Notes: generated from the letters alone by a model not told the origin. Positions 22,119-35,039 are shown, numbered from the stretch's first letter. The stretch: 64,000 nt of DNA from Ancistrus triradiatus (GCA_025084515.1 JAJAGP010000886.1:1-64000), one strand, 5' to 3'. Numbers and translations: made by a program.

Positions 22119-22801
22119 TGTCAACGAACGGGTGCCGACCGGCAAGCCCAGGAGACGTGGCCACAGGTTCATCAACGTTAATATAACCAATGGATGGTTT
22201 TTATTTTAGATAGTGTAACACAGGCAGGAGAAAACCAAAAACCACAAAAAACCGTAAACTAGTGCGGAGCTTTAATAAAAAAAAAATAACCGCAGAACAA
22301 ACACAGAACAAACCGCAACAGCCTAAAGCTTGACAAACCTTTGATAAAAAGCGGAGCGGGCCCTTTAAACTCAACCGACCCAAACACCGCAACACCCTAC
22401 AGCTGGACACCCTTTGATAAACCGCCGGGGGCCCTTAAAAAAAACAGCCGAACGAACACGCAACAATCTAAAGCTGGATACTGTAACAACAAGCAAGCCA
22501 GAATCCGCCGATGCACCACTAAAACCCGTCATGGACATTTGATTCCAAAAACGGGTGCCCTTCCCCTCCGATAATTCCCATTGAGCCCGAGGGGGGAGCC
22601 GATGCTGTTTAAATAGTCCCCTGTAAAAACAGCTGGGCAAAAGTCATTACCGGTAAGCATCATCCCAGCCGTTCCCTTCCCCCTCGGCGGCTTTTTGCAA
22701 ACCGGGTTGGCCGCATCAATTTGTCCAGATCCCCATATCGCCAACCCCGGCGACCAGGAGGCCGCGTAACACCCCCTGTCCAATGGCGAACAACCGTGAC
22801 A
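22119..22801 (-). repeat. 5' LTR (683 bp) of the gag-only element
   Basis: It matches the LTR at 19808-20406 but is 84 bp longer, because many one- to several-base insertions are scattered through it. The change from clean to insertion-rich sequence begins near its left edge, so the excess length is probably sequence error rather than age. Confidence 0.7.
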
Positions 22802-23036
22802 CTTTTCCATCTGTCCTACTCTATGTTTCTATGGTTCTGTGTTCTAGCTTAGCCATTCTGTTTATATAATCATCATGTTTTAGTTGCATTATTAGCACTG
22901 TTTATTTGATAGCACCTACTTTTGTTTTATTAACTGTTGTGTCAGTGGGGTTAGCAGTTGTTCTTGGTTTTGTCTCTTGCCACTTTCCTGCTTATCCTAG
23001 CTTTGTCCTGCCCTTTTCTTTTCAAGAATATTGTCT
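22802..23036. other. No gene seen
   Basis: Short T-rich spacer between the LTR element and the next L2. Confidence 0.5.
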
Positions 23037-25085
23037 GTCAAGTCAAAGGTCAGATTTATTTATATAGCAACGCAGCTTTTTTACATTTACAATGGAGCCA
23101 TTGTCTTTCAAAGCCAAACTTACAAGTTTTAGATTAATCCTCCCTAATAACTAACGTCCAAATCTCAAATTGGAGCAAGCCTAGGGCGACCAAGTGGCAA
23201 GAAAAACTCCCCTAGTTTCTAGGAAGAAACCTTGGAGGAACCCAAGACTCAAAAAGGGACCCAACCCTTCCTTGGGCCGGCGTAGATTGGATAAAAAATC
23301 TAAGAGAGCCGAACTAAAGTCATGGATTCAAAGTTTTTTTTTGAATAGAAATGAGAAGTGGAAGGTATGCACATCGACATTAAAAGTGGGCCAGGTATGA
23401 TGATAATCGACCTCTTCTGCATTCTTTGGAGCGAAACTTACAGTCATGGAAGTCAAAAAGTTCGAACTAAAATGTGAAGGTATTGCACATCGACATTAAG
23501 TGGCCCGGGTAGGATGATAAATCGAAGAGCGAAACTAAAGTCATGGAGTCATGGTCGAATAAAATGTGGAATTATGCACAGTGGAGCTCCATCAGATGTA
23601 TGCATCATGTGTGGGGCCGGAACTGCCGGAACACAGCCTTTTTCCGGAGAGAAAACAGAAAATGTAAATTAGTGTATTGATTTAAGAGCACCTTGTTTAT
23701 TAACAATCACACTGATGCCATGTCAATCACCTGATGCCAAGTGTAGCATGAGACCCCCGGCAGCAATTAGCTAATAGCAGGCATAGCTAGAAAGCTAGAA
23801 AAGAGAGAACTGGTAGGAAACACAGCCAAGATGGATCACATGAGACATTGGCAACGCCCACGAGCGGCAGAAGGACCAGCAACCCCAACGTCTCTGATCA
23901 CCATAAGACTCTTCTTTGACTATGAACCCCCGCTCTGCTGCCCCTTACTCTAAGGCAAGGATGCATGAGTCAAGATCACACGAGGACCGAAGCCTAGTTC
24001 AGCCAGACCGCCCACTCGACACTTACTCTACTTGTCGGCCACCCTCGGCTAGCGGACAGGCAGGCCCAGGCCAGACATGACCTCCGACTCCGGCCCCAGC
24101 AACCCCAAACCATGCAACCTGGTCTAATATCTAGTCAAAAAGCCTGCGTAAATAAGTATGTGTCTTTAGCCTAGACCTTAAAACTTTGGAGGGTGTCTGA
24201 ATCTCGAACGAAAGGGGAAGTTATTTTCCATAGTAGTTGGGGGGCCATGTATGAGAAAGCCTTTTCCCCTGCTTGTGACTTTTTTTTTTTTAATTCTAGG
24301 AACTAAAAGAAGTCCTGCAAACCCTGCGAACGAAGTAGAACGAGTTGGATTGTAAAACTCTAAGAGGTCACCTCAGATAATGTGGGCCAGGCCATGTAGA
24401 GCTTTATAACGTTATAGAAGTAGTATTTTGTAATTCAATGCGGAATTTGAAAACTGGTAACCAGTTGCAGTGATGATAGAACAGGAGTGATATGATCAAA
24501 ATTTTTTTTCTAGTTCGAGTTAGCAACTCGGGCAGCTGGCATTCTGAACTAACTGAAGTTTATTTATAGATTTACTAAGAGCATCCAGTAAATGTAAGGC
24601 GTTACAGTAAATCCAACCTTGAGGTTATAAAAACGCATGAACAAGTTTTTTTTTTTTCTGCATCATTAAAAAGAGAGGATATTTCTAAGTTTAAGCGATA
24701 CTACTTTACGTAATTGAAAAGAAAGCAAATTCGAGTGATGCCTGCTAATGTGTTTTTGCGCATCAAAGGAGAGATCTGAATCAAAAATGTGACCCCCTAA
24801 GTTTTTTACAGAACAGACGGACCTTGGCAATACTGGACAGCCCATCCTAAATTTAGGATTAGATGTAGCTAACCTGTCTGTCCTCTCACAGCCTTGGGTC
24901 CCCCCACTAATAGCAAAACCTCCAGTTTTATCTGAGTTAGTAAGTAAAGAAAATTAAATTAACATCCAATCTTTTATTTCTTTTTACACAGTCCTCGATT
25001 TTGTTGATTGTTAAGGCTGTCATTAGTTTTGGGCTGATATGTACAGCTGTGTATCATCTGCATAAGCAGTGGAAATTAATGCCAT

Positions 25086-27837
25086 TGTAGCAAAACTAAG
25101 ACTCACTTTAATAATTTGGATTAATTTTTAATTTTAACGAAAACTTTCTAATTTAAAATATATATATTAATTAATTAAGAAATACGAGGCACCCACCCAA
25201 ATCGATTAATGATTAAATATAAATAATTCCACTGGCCGATCTGGAAACCAGGAAAAAAAAACAACAACACTTGATCACAGTCTAGTGTCTGAATAGTGAA
25301 TTTCCGAGTAGTTTTTTCGAGTTCTTTCTCGACCTTTGAATGAAGAATGAATGAGCTCTCAAAACCAGGCGGCAGACTTCAAAAAAAGGTTTATAAACCA
25401 AAAGTTTATAAGCTACAAAACCAAGGCAAATACCCAAACGAATTATCTAAGGTAATAACGAGTGTATCACAGAGTTAAAATCATAAAAAATGACGATGAA
25501 CATGTATGTATCACAGTATGGGAGAACAGGGAATAATGGCAAGCGTACACATTACAGTAGTAAAAATCGGAAAAACCAAGATGACTCTATGTAACTTATT
25601 AAATCGGTCCGCGTAATAATTACTAACGTCTGCAATGCCTAACTAGTAAGGCTACTGGTACCTTCATTAAGTTGAGTGGGGAGTATTATGTTTTTAATTA
25701 CTTAGGCGTTGAATAATGAAGTCCGATGTTTGATGACTGTGTTTTTTTATGTCTTAGCTAAAACGCAACGTACGATTAGATCAGGGCCCCAGAACAGCCA
25801 CAACATGTGGTACTTTGCCGATTGCTTTGTGGAGGCTCCCGGCGAAGGAGATGGAACGAAAACGAAAACCGGGCCTCTGCCCTGTCCGTCCGACCGTCAC
25901 GTCAACACATAATAACTGAAGCGGTAAAAATCTTTCAGATTCTGATGCACCTGTCTGGCGGACTGTGTAAGATCTTGGCCTATAGGCCTCCCGTTCCGTG
26001 GTCTTCGGTCCCGGTCTCCGGTCCCGTGTCTTCGGTCCCTTGGATCACCCCCACAGAAAGATGGGTTGAGGGCCTCACTCCGGTTTGGCTTTTTTTTTTC
26101 CCAGCTGTTGGTGATCAGGTTTCCCTGAAACCTCGACTTGCTGCGGCGTGTCTACTCGGATTCTATCTTGGCCACAGATAAAGGTGGAGTCGAAGCACGT
26201 TCTATATCCCTAGCACCACGTGCTTCAACAAAAACTCGGAAAAAACTGGATGGCACAAAAACTGGTCGAGCGTAGAGTCCTGGTTGGGTCTTCTATTCAG
26301 CGATACCGCCTACTACTTAAGACTGCTGTAAACACAGGGAAACTTTTTTTTAAAGTAAACAAAGCGAAAACTTGACGTGAAAATGAATAATCAAAAAACG
26401 TTACAAAAAGGAAAAAACATAAGAAAACATACACACACACACACAAGAACTACACACGAATTTGAAGCTAACTTAAACTTCCCTTCCGTCGTCCCGGTTG
26501 CTTTTGAATGCTCCCGCTCAGGGGGCGGCGGGAGCGGGACATTAAGGAGTTGCCCTTACTTAGCCCAATGAGAAGCTGACTCCTTCAGTAAAAGCTCTCC
26601 TATCGCGGTTTTTGCCTTATTTCACCAATAAGCCACAGACGTCTAAAACTTGGATTAAAATAATATTCTAACGTATCTAAAAAGAGATTGAAAAGGGTAT
26701 CACACAATACATACCCAAAAAATCCCTCAAAGTTACAGTTTTTTAGATGCAAGACTTCGTTGTAAGGTTTAGATGAATGATCAAAAGCACCTTGAATTGA
26801 TAACGTAGAACATCGTTAAAGCATTCCTAACTTACAGCGCAGGGCATTTACTATACTATACTTTTAACTAAAACAAGTACTAATGATTAATACAAGCTGT
26901 AGGAAACCGGTACATTTGTAAATAACTTCATGTAACTTCGATGTTTAGTTGCCACAAATTATTAAAACCCAAACGCCGATCGAATCAAATACACCATAGG
27001 GCAAAAGCTGCTCTGTATTTTTCTATATATCATACTAAAACCAGATAACTAAATATCAAAAATTATAAAGAATAATTATAAACTAACTTATCCTTTTAAA
27101 ACCTCAAATCAAGTAGATATGAACAGATACATAAATTCCGAGTTAACATACATATGTATAATCTTAATGGTGTTGTGGGATATAGATAAAAAGAATATCC
27201 CTTTATATCCACCTCATTTGTTATGAATCATTTAAATGTATATAGCATGTTTTGGACTTTTTCAGGATCCAATATTATTTGGTTATGTAACCTAAAAGGT
27301 TTCGATGAAGATAAAACTGTTACCCAGAAAGAGTTTGGATACAATTTAAAATTAAGTTTGTCTCTTTAGAACGAACAAAAGCTTGAGTTCCTGGTTTTTT
27401 TTTTTAAGAGGGAAGGCCATAGTCTCTTGACCGTTTTTTTCTTGATGGCGTAAAAATCTCCAGGGGGTGCCTTTCTGGGCGCCAAGGCTTGGTGATAAGG
27501 TTTGCAAGAGAGGCTGGTGATGACAGAGTTCAACTGTGGGGAAAGAAAGTCGTTAATTTTTGCAAAGTCAGAAGACAAAATTAAGAAAGCTTGGTGGCCT
27601 TGAACGTTGACCTTAAGATTAGCACATGGACTTTAGTTTTATGATTGGAGATGTCGAAGGTTATATGTCCTTGTTTTTTGAAACAAGACCGTCCAATTCC
27701 GTTGGAGTCAAAAGGTGGGGGGGTTTAAGATCTTTGTCCAATGTAGGGTCTTCTTGAATTCCAAGATGTTTTTTGTAAAGTTTTACGACTTGGGGAAGAA
27801 GGTAAGGGAGAGGGAGATACAGCGATCACGCTAAACA
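25086..27837 (-). mobile_element. Solo LTR of the retrovirus-like family, inserted in L2 copy D
   Basis: An inverted, diverged copy of the LTR at 1956-4357. On the plus strand it starts TGTAGCAAAACTAAG and ends near cgctaaaca. The L2 sequence gccat...catgg flanks it, and L2 reads through cleanly once the LTR is removed, so CAT on both sides may be part of a short target duplication. No internal viral sequence accompanies it, as expected after recombination between two LTRs. It is about 350 bp longer than the plus-strand copy. Confidence 0.8.
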
Positions 27838-29073
27838 CATGGTTTAACGAATAACTGAGCCCTAGTGGCAGCATTGTACAGAGAGAATAAAAGCGGGCCA
27901 AGCACTGACCCCTGAGGCACGCCATACTTCACTTTTGAGAGAGCTTAGATCTTAGATTATCTTATATGAACAAAACTGGTACCGGTCAGTTTAAGTAGGA
28001 TTTAAAACCAAGAAAGTGCTGATCCCTTAATACCTACAGTTATGTTCTAGTCTGTTTAGTAAAACATCATCCATCCTATAGTGTCCAAATGCTGCACTTT
28101 AAATCTAACAGAACAAGAAAAGAAAACAACATCCCTTTATCTGAAAGACATTAAACAAGTCCATTTAGTAGTACCCTAAATAATGCTGTTCCAGTACTAA
28201 ATGATGGGGCCTGAAGACAGACTTAAATGTTTTCATAAATTTCATTCCTTTGGAGATGACTACAGAGCTGCGGATAGACGGTTTTTTCTAAGATTTGGAC
28301 AGAAACGGTAGAAAATTTGAAATTGTCTATAATTAGATATCACACAAGGGTCAAGATTGGCTTTTTTTGTAATCAGTGGTTTGATAACGGCAGAGACTTA
28401 AAAAGGATTCGGGCACATAACCTAAGGTAAGGATGAATTTAAAATAACTAACACTGGGCTCTATAATCACTAGGTAATACTACTGTTTTGAGTAGACGTG
28501 TGTAGGAATTGGATCTAACAAACATGTTGTGATGACTTAGACGAGCTGATCAGTGCGGATAGTTCAATATTAGTAAACTTGGGGGTAAAGTACAGTAAAA
28601 GATTCTAACTTGATTTTACGGGCTAATTGAACAGATGTCTTCACTAGTGCTGCATCTGGAGGTGTTTGCTGAACAGTTTTTGTGATGTTGATGAGCATTT
28701 GATTTTTTTATTTTGCCTAATGTTTTTTCTAACTTATCATTAAAGAAAGTCATGAAATCATCAACTTTACCTGTTAAAATTACACAGAATGGAAGAGTCC
28801 ACTTTCTGTGGGTTTTTTTGTTAATTTGGGAGGACTGTATATTAAAAGAGAAATCTTGGATTATTCTTATTTTTCCCCTCTCTATGATTGAAGAGAAGTA
28901 TGCCCAGCTTTAGCTTTAAGTGAGGGCATGCTTTGTACTTTGCCATGCTGGTGTCCCATCAAGCAATCTTAAACCACCTCCAATTTACTATGTCTCCACC
29001 TTGCGCTCTAAATAATTGCCGTGTTTCTTTTGCTTTAAGGTACGGGTGTGGTCATTATAACCAATGGTGCTTA

Positions 29074-29076
<3 letters not shown>

Positions 29077-29108
<32 letters not shown>
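29077..29108 (+). repeat. Poly-T run inside L2 copy D
   Basis: About 31 T where the same position in copies B and E has six. Probably a sequencing or assembly stutter. Confidence 0.8.
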
Positions 29109-31482
29109 CCCTAATACGTTTGACCCTAGCAGGGGCAAGTCCCGTGTCCAGGGTTGAGCGAAGCACACATTCTTCTAATTGCTCATTTACCACACTCAAG
29201 AAATGATTTATCTCCGTAGGTGTATTAAATTTTTAAGTAAGTTGGTAGGTTTTTTTAAATAAACGCAGCTGGAGTAGCAGATGTGGATAGTGCTCTTGTG
29301 TGTGATTAACGAGGCAGAAGGATTTTATTTTATTAGCGATAGGCTCAAATACTAAAAAGATTAGTGATTCTGAAATCGAAACACTTTTGCGGGAAAAAAC
29401 ATCAAGGTTATCTATAGTTGATACCAAAATGTTTAATATTAGATCTAAGTAATGATTACAAAGCGGTGGGTTGGTCCCATCACAATCTGAGTGATTACCC
29501 ATGGATTCTATCTAAGAATGGACTTCGAAAGCAATTTTAAGTGGATCCTGCTCAAATTGTTCAAAGTGAATATTGAAATCACCCTCCATTTAAAGCTTAT
29601 CTGTTTGACAGTAGTAAGCAGGAAAGAAAGTTAGCAAAATTCCTGAAAAAGAAATTCCTGAAATAGGGACCAGGCCGGGCGGTGGCGGGTAGATAGTGAT
29701 AAGCTGAAAGAGTGTGGTTTTGTGACTCCATACCGATGGATCAGTCCACATTAAGAATCAGTATTTCAAAAGAAAGAATTAGCCCCTTGTAATGGATTTA
29801 GAGTGTACAACACCTAAACTCTTTGGTCAAAAATTGTGGCGATGCCTCCCCCCGACCCATTAGGACGAGGGCGACTAGCCATGACTGTATCCAGGAGGTT
29901 AGCTTCATTTTAAGGCTAAATATTCATCAGGTCTAATCCAAGTCTCAGTGAGACAGAGAAGCGTGTAAGCGTTTTTTATCGTTGATCATTTCATTTACAA
30001 TCACTCCTGCTTTGTTTGGTAAGTGATCTAATGTTAAGTAGTCCTTAAGCTTTAGTCTAATGTTGTTCTTTCTTTGGTTGGCAGCTATCTTGTTTTTATA
30101 CTAATGAGGTTATTAAAACAGACCTTTTTGAGAGTCGTTTACGTTTGTAGGGCAGGGCGGGGGGGGTGGGGGTAACAGACACAGTTTCAATAATGTGGGT
30201 TTTTCTGGGTGACGGTGCATGGCCTACCAGCAGAGAGTTGGTTAGCCGGTCTGTCTGCTGCCTGACCCCCTGCCTCTGGATAGTCAGCCCCTACACCAAT
30301 CGGGCCATAAGACTATGGGCAATGTTTGCCAGGGAGATGAGACATCAGCACCCTCCCGAATTGGGATGGACACCGTCCATCCTAAAAGGCCAGGCTTACC
30401 CTCAAGGCTGTCCAGTTGTCTATAAAAGCCCCACGTGTTTTTCAGAGCACCACTTGGACCAGCCAGCAGTTCAGCGTACCATTAACCTGCTGAGGCGTTG
30501 TTCACCCTCGCCCGCATTGGGATGGGGCCAGAGCACCCTACAAAAGCATCGGACATCGCCTTTCGCCACGCTAACCAACCAAACCTCTTACAAAATTAGC
30601 CTTAGTAAACTCTGACTGACGAAGGGCCGTATATCATTAGCCCCTACCCTACATGAACAACTATCCCTAGAGAATCTGCGGCTCTCGAGTTTCACTAAGA
30701 CGCGTTACAATGTCCGGCAACTCTGGCTCCGGGGATACAGAGAAACTCTAGCTGCTGGTGTCCCCTAAAGGGTAGCAAGTTTCATGTGTCGTAAAATAGA
30801 AGTCACCTAGGACCAGAGCTCTTTCAACAGGCTGCTCATTGGGTTGTTTTTTTCACTGAGGAGGGCAAACCCTGTTAGGACACCGTGAACAGGTAAGAGT
30901 GGTGTCCCGTCGGACGAGCCTTACGACTAAACGTCGCCGAAAAAAAACCTTCCCCACTTGCCCTGCTGCAAGAGGCCTTGCCGGGGCTCTAAACTAACTT
31001 CGCCTTTCGCATCCAGATCTGCTAAGCTAGGAGCTGAGCTAGCCTTCTCTAAATGTCCCTGGGATGCGGCGCCTCTAAAACTACAATCTTCTCAATCTCT
31101 CCGTCAGACTGGCCTACAAGCCTTACACCTATCACAAGTAAAATTTACACTAAAATGACGGAGGAAAAGAATAATAGCTAAAACCATGCACACTCGGCAC
31201 AGGGAACAAGCACAGCAGAAGCCATGTTATACAATTAATGAATTAAAAGGTAACGTAGCTTCGGGTGGTGTGTGGGGTGCTGAGGAAGATATGGTTCAGC
31301 TGCAGCCGATGGTCCAATGCAATGCTCGATTAAAGCGTTAATACAAGTTAAGTCAACACAAAACGTCACTAAAAAACTAAGTCTCAGAAAGAAAGTGGGA
31401 AAAGACTGTAAAAAAGTTATAAAAACACACACTACTGCGAAGAAGACGCAACTCTGGTTATTAGCTAATGGCTAACTACTGC

Positions 31483-31985
31483 ACAATACATTTACCATTG
31501 TCTGTTTAGTGTGTACTGGTCTTGTTAGTTGTAGCAAAGTCCTGTACCCTTTCCACTTTCTGGTAGCTCAGTGTCTTTTGAGTAGGGTTAATGGTTAGCA
31601 TCATGATTATCTATTTAGTTTGGATCCATGTCACCATGTAATCACCATATTCCACCATGCCAGATACTAATAAAGAATGTATACTTCCAATTAAATCTGT
31701 CTCACTGTCCGTTCAGTATGCAGAATGTAATATCTGTATGCACGCTTCCACGTGTGACAATCCACTGTAAGTTTTGGCTCATACATTGGTGACTCTACTT
31801 CAAACTCCCCATACAAGCCTTTTTCATGTATTCACACACAATATTTTTTAGTCGCCAGTGAGATGATCAAGCCTACAGTAAGTTATTGTTGCTGAACTGC
31901 TGTATGACCAGGTGGTACTCTAAATAAATTAAAGCTTCATAGATAATTGGTCAACCTTTATCAACGACTAACCTTTAAGCCTGAC
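31483..31985. other. No gene seen
   Basis: Spacer of ordinary composition; no repeat or coding signal recognised. Confidence 0.5.
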
Positions 31986-31989
31986 CTTC

Positions 31990-32215
31990 TTGTAAATCTA
32001 AAATCAAACTCCAGTTAATTCAGATTGCAACAGCTCCAGTGCTAAATAGAACAAAATAATTTGATCATAGTCTCATTCTATCTTCTCTGCACTGGTTACC
32101 TATTAGATTTTGCAATGATTACTAAATCATTAATCGTTAATAGACACTGTGCTCTTAATCAATAACTAATTGCATTTTCTGTTTTCTCTCCGAGCTGTCT
32201 GGGTTGGTTGTCCCG
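31990..32215 (+). mobile_element. Old L2 fragment
   Basis: It aligns to the end of L2 ORF2 (ctgcactggttacctattag for the LHWLPV segment) and then, after a deletion, to the L2 3' UTR (agacactgtgctcttaatca to ttttctctccgagctg). It is more diverged than the other copies. Confidence 0.6.
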
Positions 32216-33600
32216 TTGATATAAAATATAAAATTCTATCAAATTTAGAATTTGAGAATGGAGTTTATTTTTTGTCAGATCGATAAATACAATATATACA
32301 CTGCATTGTATGTATATGGCCTATATAGCTTTGTCATTTTTGCTGATCACTGAAACTAATCGCTAGAAATGTCAGCGTTTATACAGTCGTCATGACAACA
32401 GCCTCCGGTAACATTGACGTATTCACATTGTAGTGGGTAGTATAACGCCAAGATTTCATAAACTGTAGAGACTCTTCTTGTGTAGACTACACTTTTATTG
32501 AAGTCAAAATAAAGAATCTTAATGTTTGTTAAGGCATATTGCTATGGTAAAACACATAAAGCTATGGGTGAGAATGGGTTGGAAAGTTCGCTAGCAAGTG
32601 TATAATACCTACAATTCCAAAACTTTGGGAAAATCTATAAACGATCACAAACGTTTCCCACCCATAAACTATAAACATTTTCATTTACACATTTACACAC
32701 AATGTTTTCTGACAATAGGTCAGAAAAACGTTTACATTTCACAAAAATCAGTCCAAACGCTTGCGCATGCGTGTGCAGAATAGGCAATGGGAAATCGCAA
32801 TGTTACTTTAGAATATTTTTAATAAATATATAGAATAAAATAAATATAAAAAAATATTTTGTGTGAGAATTGTTTAATCTAGAGTAATCCCGGATGAGAC
32901 TGAAGATGAGACCGTTTTGGTGTTACAGTAAATAGGTTCCGCCCGTGCTGCGTCGCCATGGAAACCAGACAGTTTACTCTTAAGCTGATGCCCATAACAT
33001 GGATGTATTAATACATTTATGGCCCATAAAAACAAGAAAGGGCAAAAAATAAATGTCTCACGACTGCTCATGTTAACTAAATAGCTATGTATATATATAT
33101 AGCAAATTTGTGACACTGTCTGCATGTAAGCATATCTCAGTCTGTATTGATTACGTTTCGATAAAAAAAAACTTATTTCAGCACATGAATGTGTTTTTAT
33201 TATTTTAGAATTAAATTTAATTAAAAACAACACAAGACAATTTCTAGATTTTACGATAGAAAACGTAGAGATAACCAGTAAATCCAAACGTGACTATTTA
33301 ACAATTTTTATCATTGTCGGAAAAAATCCTCGTTTTAACTCATAAATAGAAAAGTATATAATTGAAATGGTTGAAGATTCTTACATTAAAGCACATATTT
33401 CCCGCTAAAAATATAATCAAATGTGACTTTATTGCCTCAGATAAGCTATAAAATTACATTTTATCTACAAAAATCTTCGTAAGTCCGCCATGTTTTCTGC
33501 CCTCGCATCTGGGAAAACTCTGGTATCACGTGACAACGATAGAAATGAATAGACCAATAAAACGTAACAGTGTCACAAATCTAGGCGCCTTTTTGTGAAA
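32216..33600. other. Spacer with candidate regulatory motifs, no gene
   Basis: No repeat or open frame of note. Motif matches seen: an NRF1-like gcgcatgcgtgtg (about 32764), an RFX X-box-like gtcgccatggaaac (about 32951), a YY1-like match on the minus strand (about 33485), an E-box tcacgtgac (about 33526) and CCAAT (about 33553). No transcription start or exon could be tied to them. Confidence 0.3.
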
Positions 33601-33639
33601 TGGATACGTTTTGCCATGTGGACCAACGTAACTATTTCA

Positions 33640-34073
33640 CATTCTGGAGTGAGACTGGGTTGCTATTGTAGATTCACTCTTCCTTCGACATCTCTTTGGT
33701 CTTGGTCATGGTTGAGTTTGGAGTCTGACTGTTTGAGGCTGTGGACAGGTGGCTTTTATACAGATAATGACGTCAAACAGGTGCCATTAATACAGGTAAT
33801 GAGTGGAGGACAGAAGAAATCCCTAAAGAAGAAGTTAGAGGTCTGTGAGAGCCAGCAATCTTGCTTGTTTGTGGGTGATCAAATACTTATTTTTCACCAT
33901 GATTTACAATTAAATTATTTAAAAATCCTACAATGTGATTTCCTGGATTTTTTGCTCATTTTGTCTCTCATAGTTGAAGTGTACCCATGATGAAAATTAG
34001 AAACCTCTCTCATCTTTCGAAGTAGGAGAACTTGCACAATCAGTGGCTGACTAAATACTTTTTTGCCCCACTG
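33640..34073 (+). mobile_element. Tc1-like element, 3' end only
   Basis: The familiar fish Tc1 right end is present: ggctgtggacaggtggcttt, taatacaggtaatgagtgga, and a terminal ttttttgccccactg followed by TA. The matching left inverted repeat is not in this neighbourhood, so the copy is truncated. Confidence 0.65.
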
Positions 34074-34089
34074 TACTTAATCTATTGTA

Positions 34090-34428
34090 TAGCCCATCAA
34101 CTGGAGAAAATGCGTCCCCACTCTTTTCGGGTGATTGTTGCAGTGTCTATTTATCTGGGGTTGGTTCGTACATAACATTCATTTCTGACGTTATACCATT
34201 GTACCAAATTGGAAAAGCAATAATTTTTCATAGCCCGGTGTACGTCAGTATGTCAGAAAGCAGAGCGACAGACAGCGAAGTAGCTAATTTCTCCATTTCT
34301 GAATGAGCTCAGTGAGGCATATCTGAAAGGATTGCCGGAAAGTTTTGTTCAGAGCATGGGTTAATGAAGAGGACAGTCTTGGATGAACATATCGACTTGG
34401 TTGTGGCCAGAGTTGTTCGAGAAGTATA
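34090..34428 (+). repeat. Unidentified repeat, copy 1
   Basis: It shares diverged sequence with the complement of 38290-38580, for example ttaatgaagaggacagtc and tttctgaatgagctcag. The Tc1 element at 34429 inserted at its right edge at a TA. A short frame (34085-34306) crosses it, but no domain is recognised. Confidence 0.45.
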
Positions 34429-34601
34429 CAGTGGTGCTTGAAAGTTTGAAAACTCTTTAGAATTTTCTATATTTCTGCATAAATATAATCTACACCATCA
34501 TCAGATTTTCACAAAAGTGAAAGATAAAGAGAATCGAGTTTAACAAATGAGACAAAAATATTATACTTGGTCATTTGTTTTTTGAGGAAAATGGACCAAT
34601 A

Positions 34602-35039
34602 TTACATATTAGTGAGGGGCAAAAGTGTGCTTGGGTCGTTGTCTTGCTGCATGAGCAATCTTCTCTTGAGGTTCAGTTCACAAACAGATGTCCTGACATT
34701 TTCCTTAAGAATTCTCTGATACAAGTCAGAATTCATTGATCCATCAATGATGGCAAGCCATCCTGGCCCAGATGCAGCAAAACAGGCCCAAACCATAATA
34801 CTAAGACCATCATGTTTCACAGATGGGATGAGGTTCTTATGCTGAAATGCAGTCTTCTCCCTTCTCCAAGCATAACACTTTTCTTTTAAACCAAAAAGTT
34901 CTATTTTGTTCTCACCTGTCCACAAAACAGTCTTCCAATAGCCTTCTGGCTTGTCTACATGATCTTTAGGAAACTGCAGACAAGCAGCAATGTTCTTTTT
35001 GGAGAGTAATTGCTTTGTCCGTGCAACCCTGAAATGCAC
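34602..35039 (-). pseudogene. Tc1-like transposase, central/C-terminal remnant
   Basis: A minus-strand frame of 145 codons with the Tc1 catalytic-core segments: LWTGENKIELFG (the first catalytic Asp is replaced by Gly in this motif), then IMVWACFAASGPGWLAIIDG, then RRLLMQQDNDPS, which carries the second catalytic Asp. The family normally has about 340 residues and ends with a DDE glutamate. That C-terminal part (SPDLNPIE) is deleted here. Confidence 0.75.

Larger units (their letters stand above)
19808..22801 (-). mobile_element. Two-LTR retroelement with a gag-like frame only
   Basis: Direct LTRs lie at 19808-20406 and 22119-22801, each starting TGTC and ending GTGACA. The flanking bases cttct (left) and ctttt (right) may be a slightly damaged target duplication. 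On the minus strand the 1.7-kb interior holds one long gag-like frame and then a polypurine tract. There is no protease, reverse transcriptase or integrase, so the element must depend on a relative for movement. It is most like a Ty3-type gag, judged from the capsid-like segment. Confidence 0.75.
23037..31482 (-). mobile_element. L2 LINE copy D, near full length, split by a solo LTR
   Basis: The 3' end is at 23037 (tail tcaaaggtcagatttattta) and the element runs to 25085. It resumes at 27838 and reaches 5' UTR sequence ending at 31482 (matching 40668-40685 of copy E). About 5.7 kb is present without the LTR. RT, endonuclease and ORF1 segments are all recognisable by alignment with copy E: RT about 27.84-28.4 kb, endonuclease 29.2-30.1 kb, ORF1 about 30.3-31.2 kb. 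Frames are shattered by scattered small insertions that look like sequencing error, so its true coding state is unknown. Confidence 0.8.

Noticed and set aside
33595..33990. 131-residue open frame
   Set aside because: It covers the non-coding end of a Tc1-like element; sequence and position match the element's 3' flank, not a gene.
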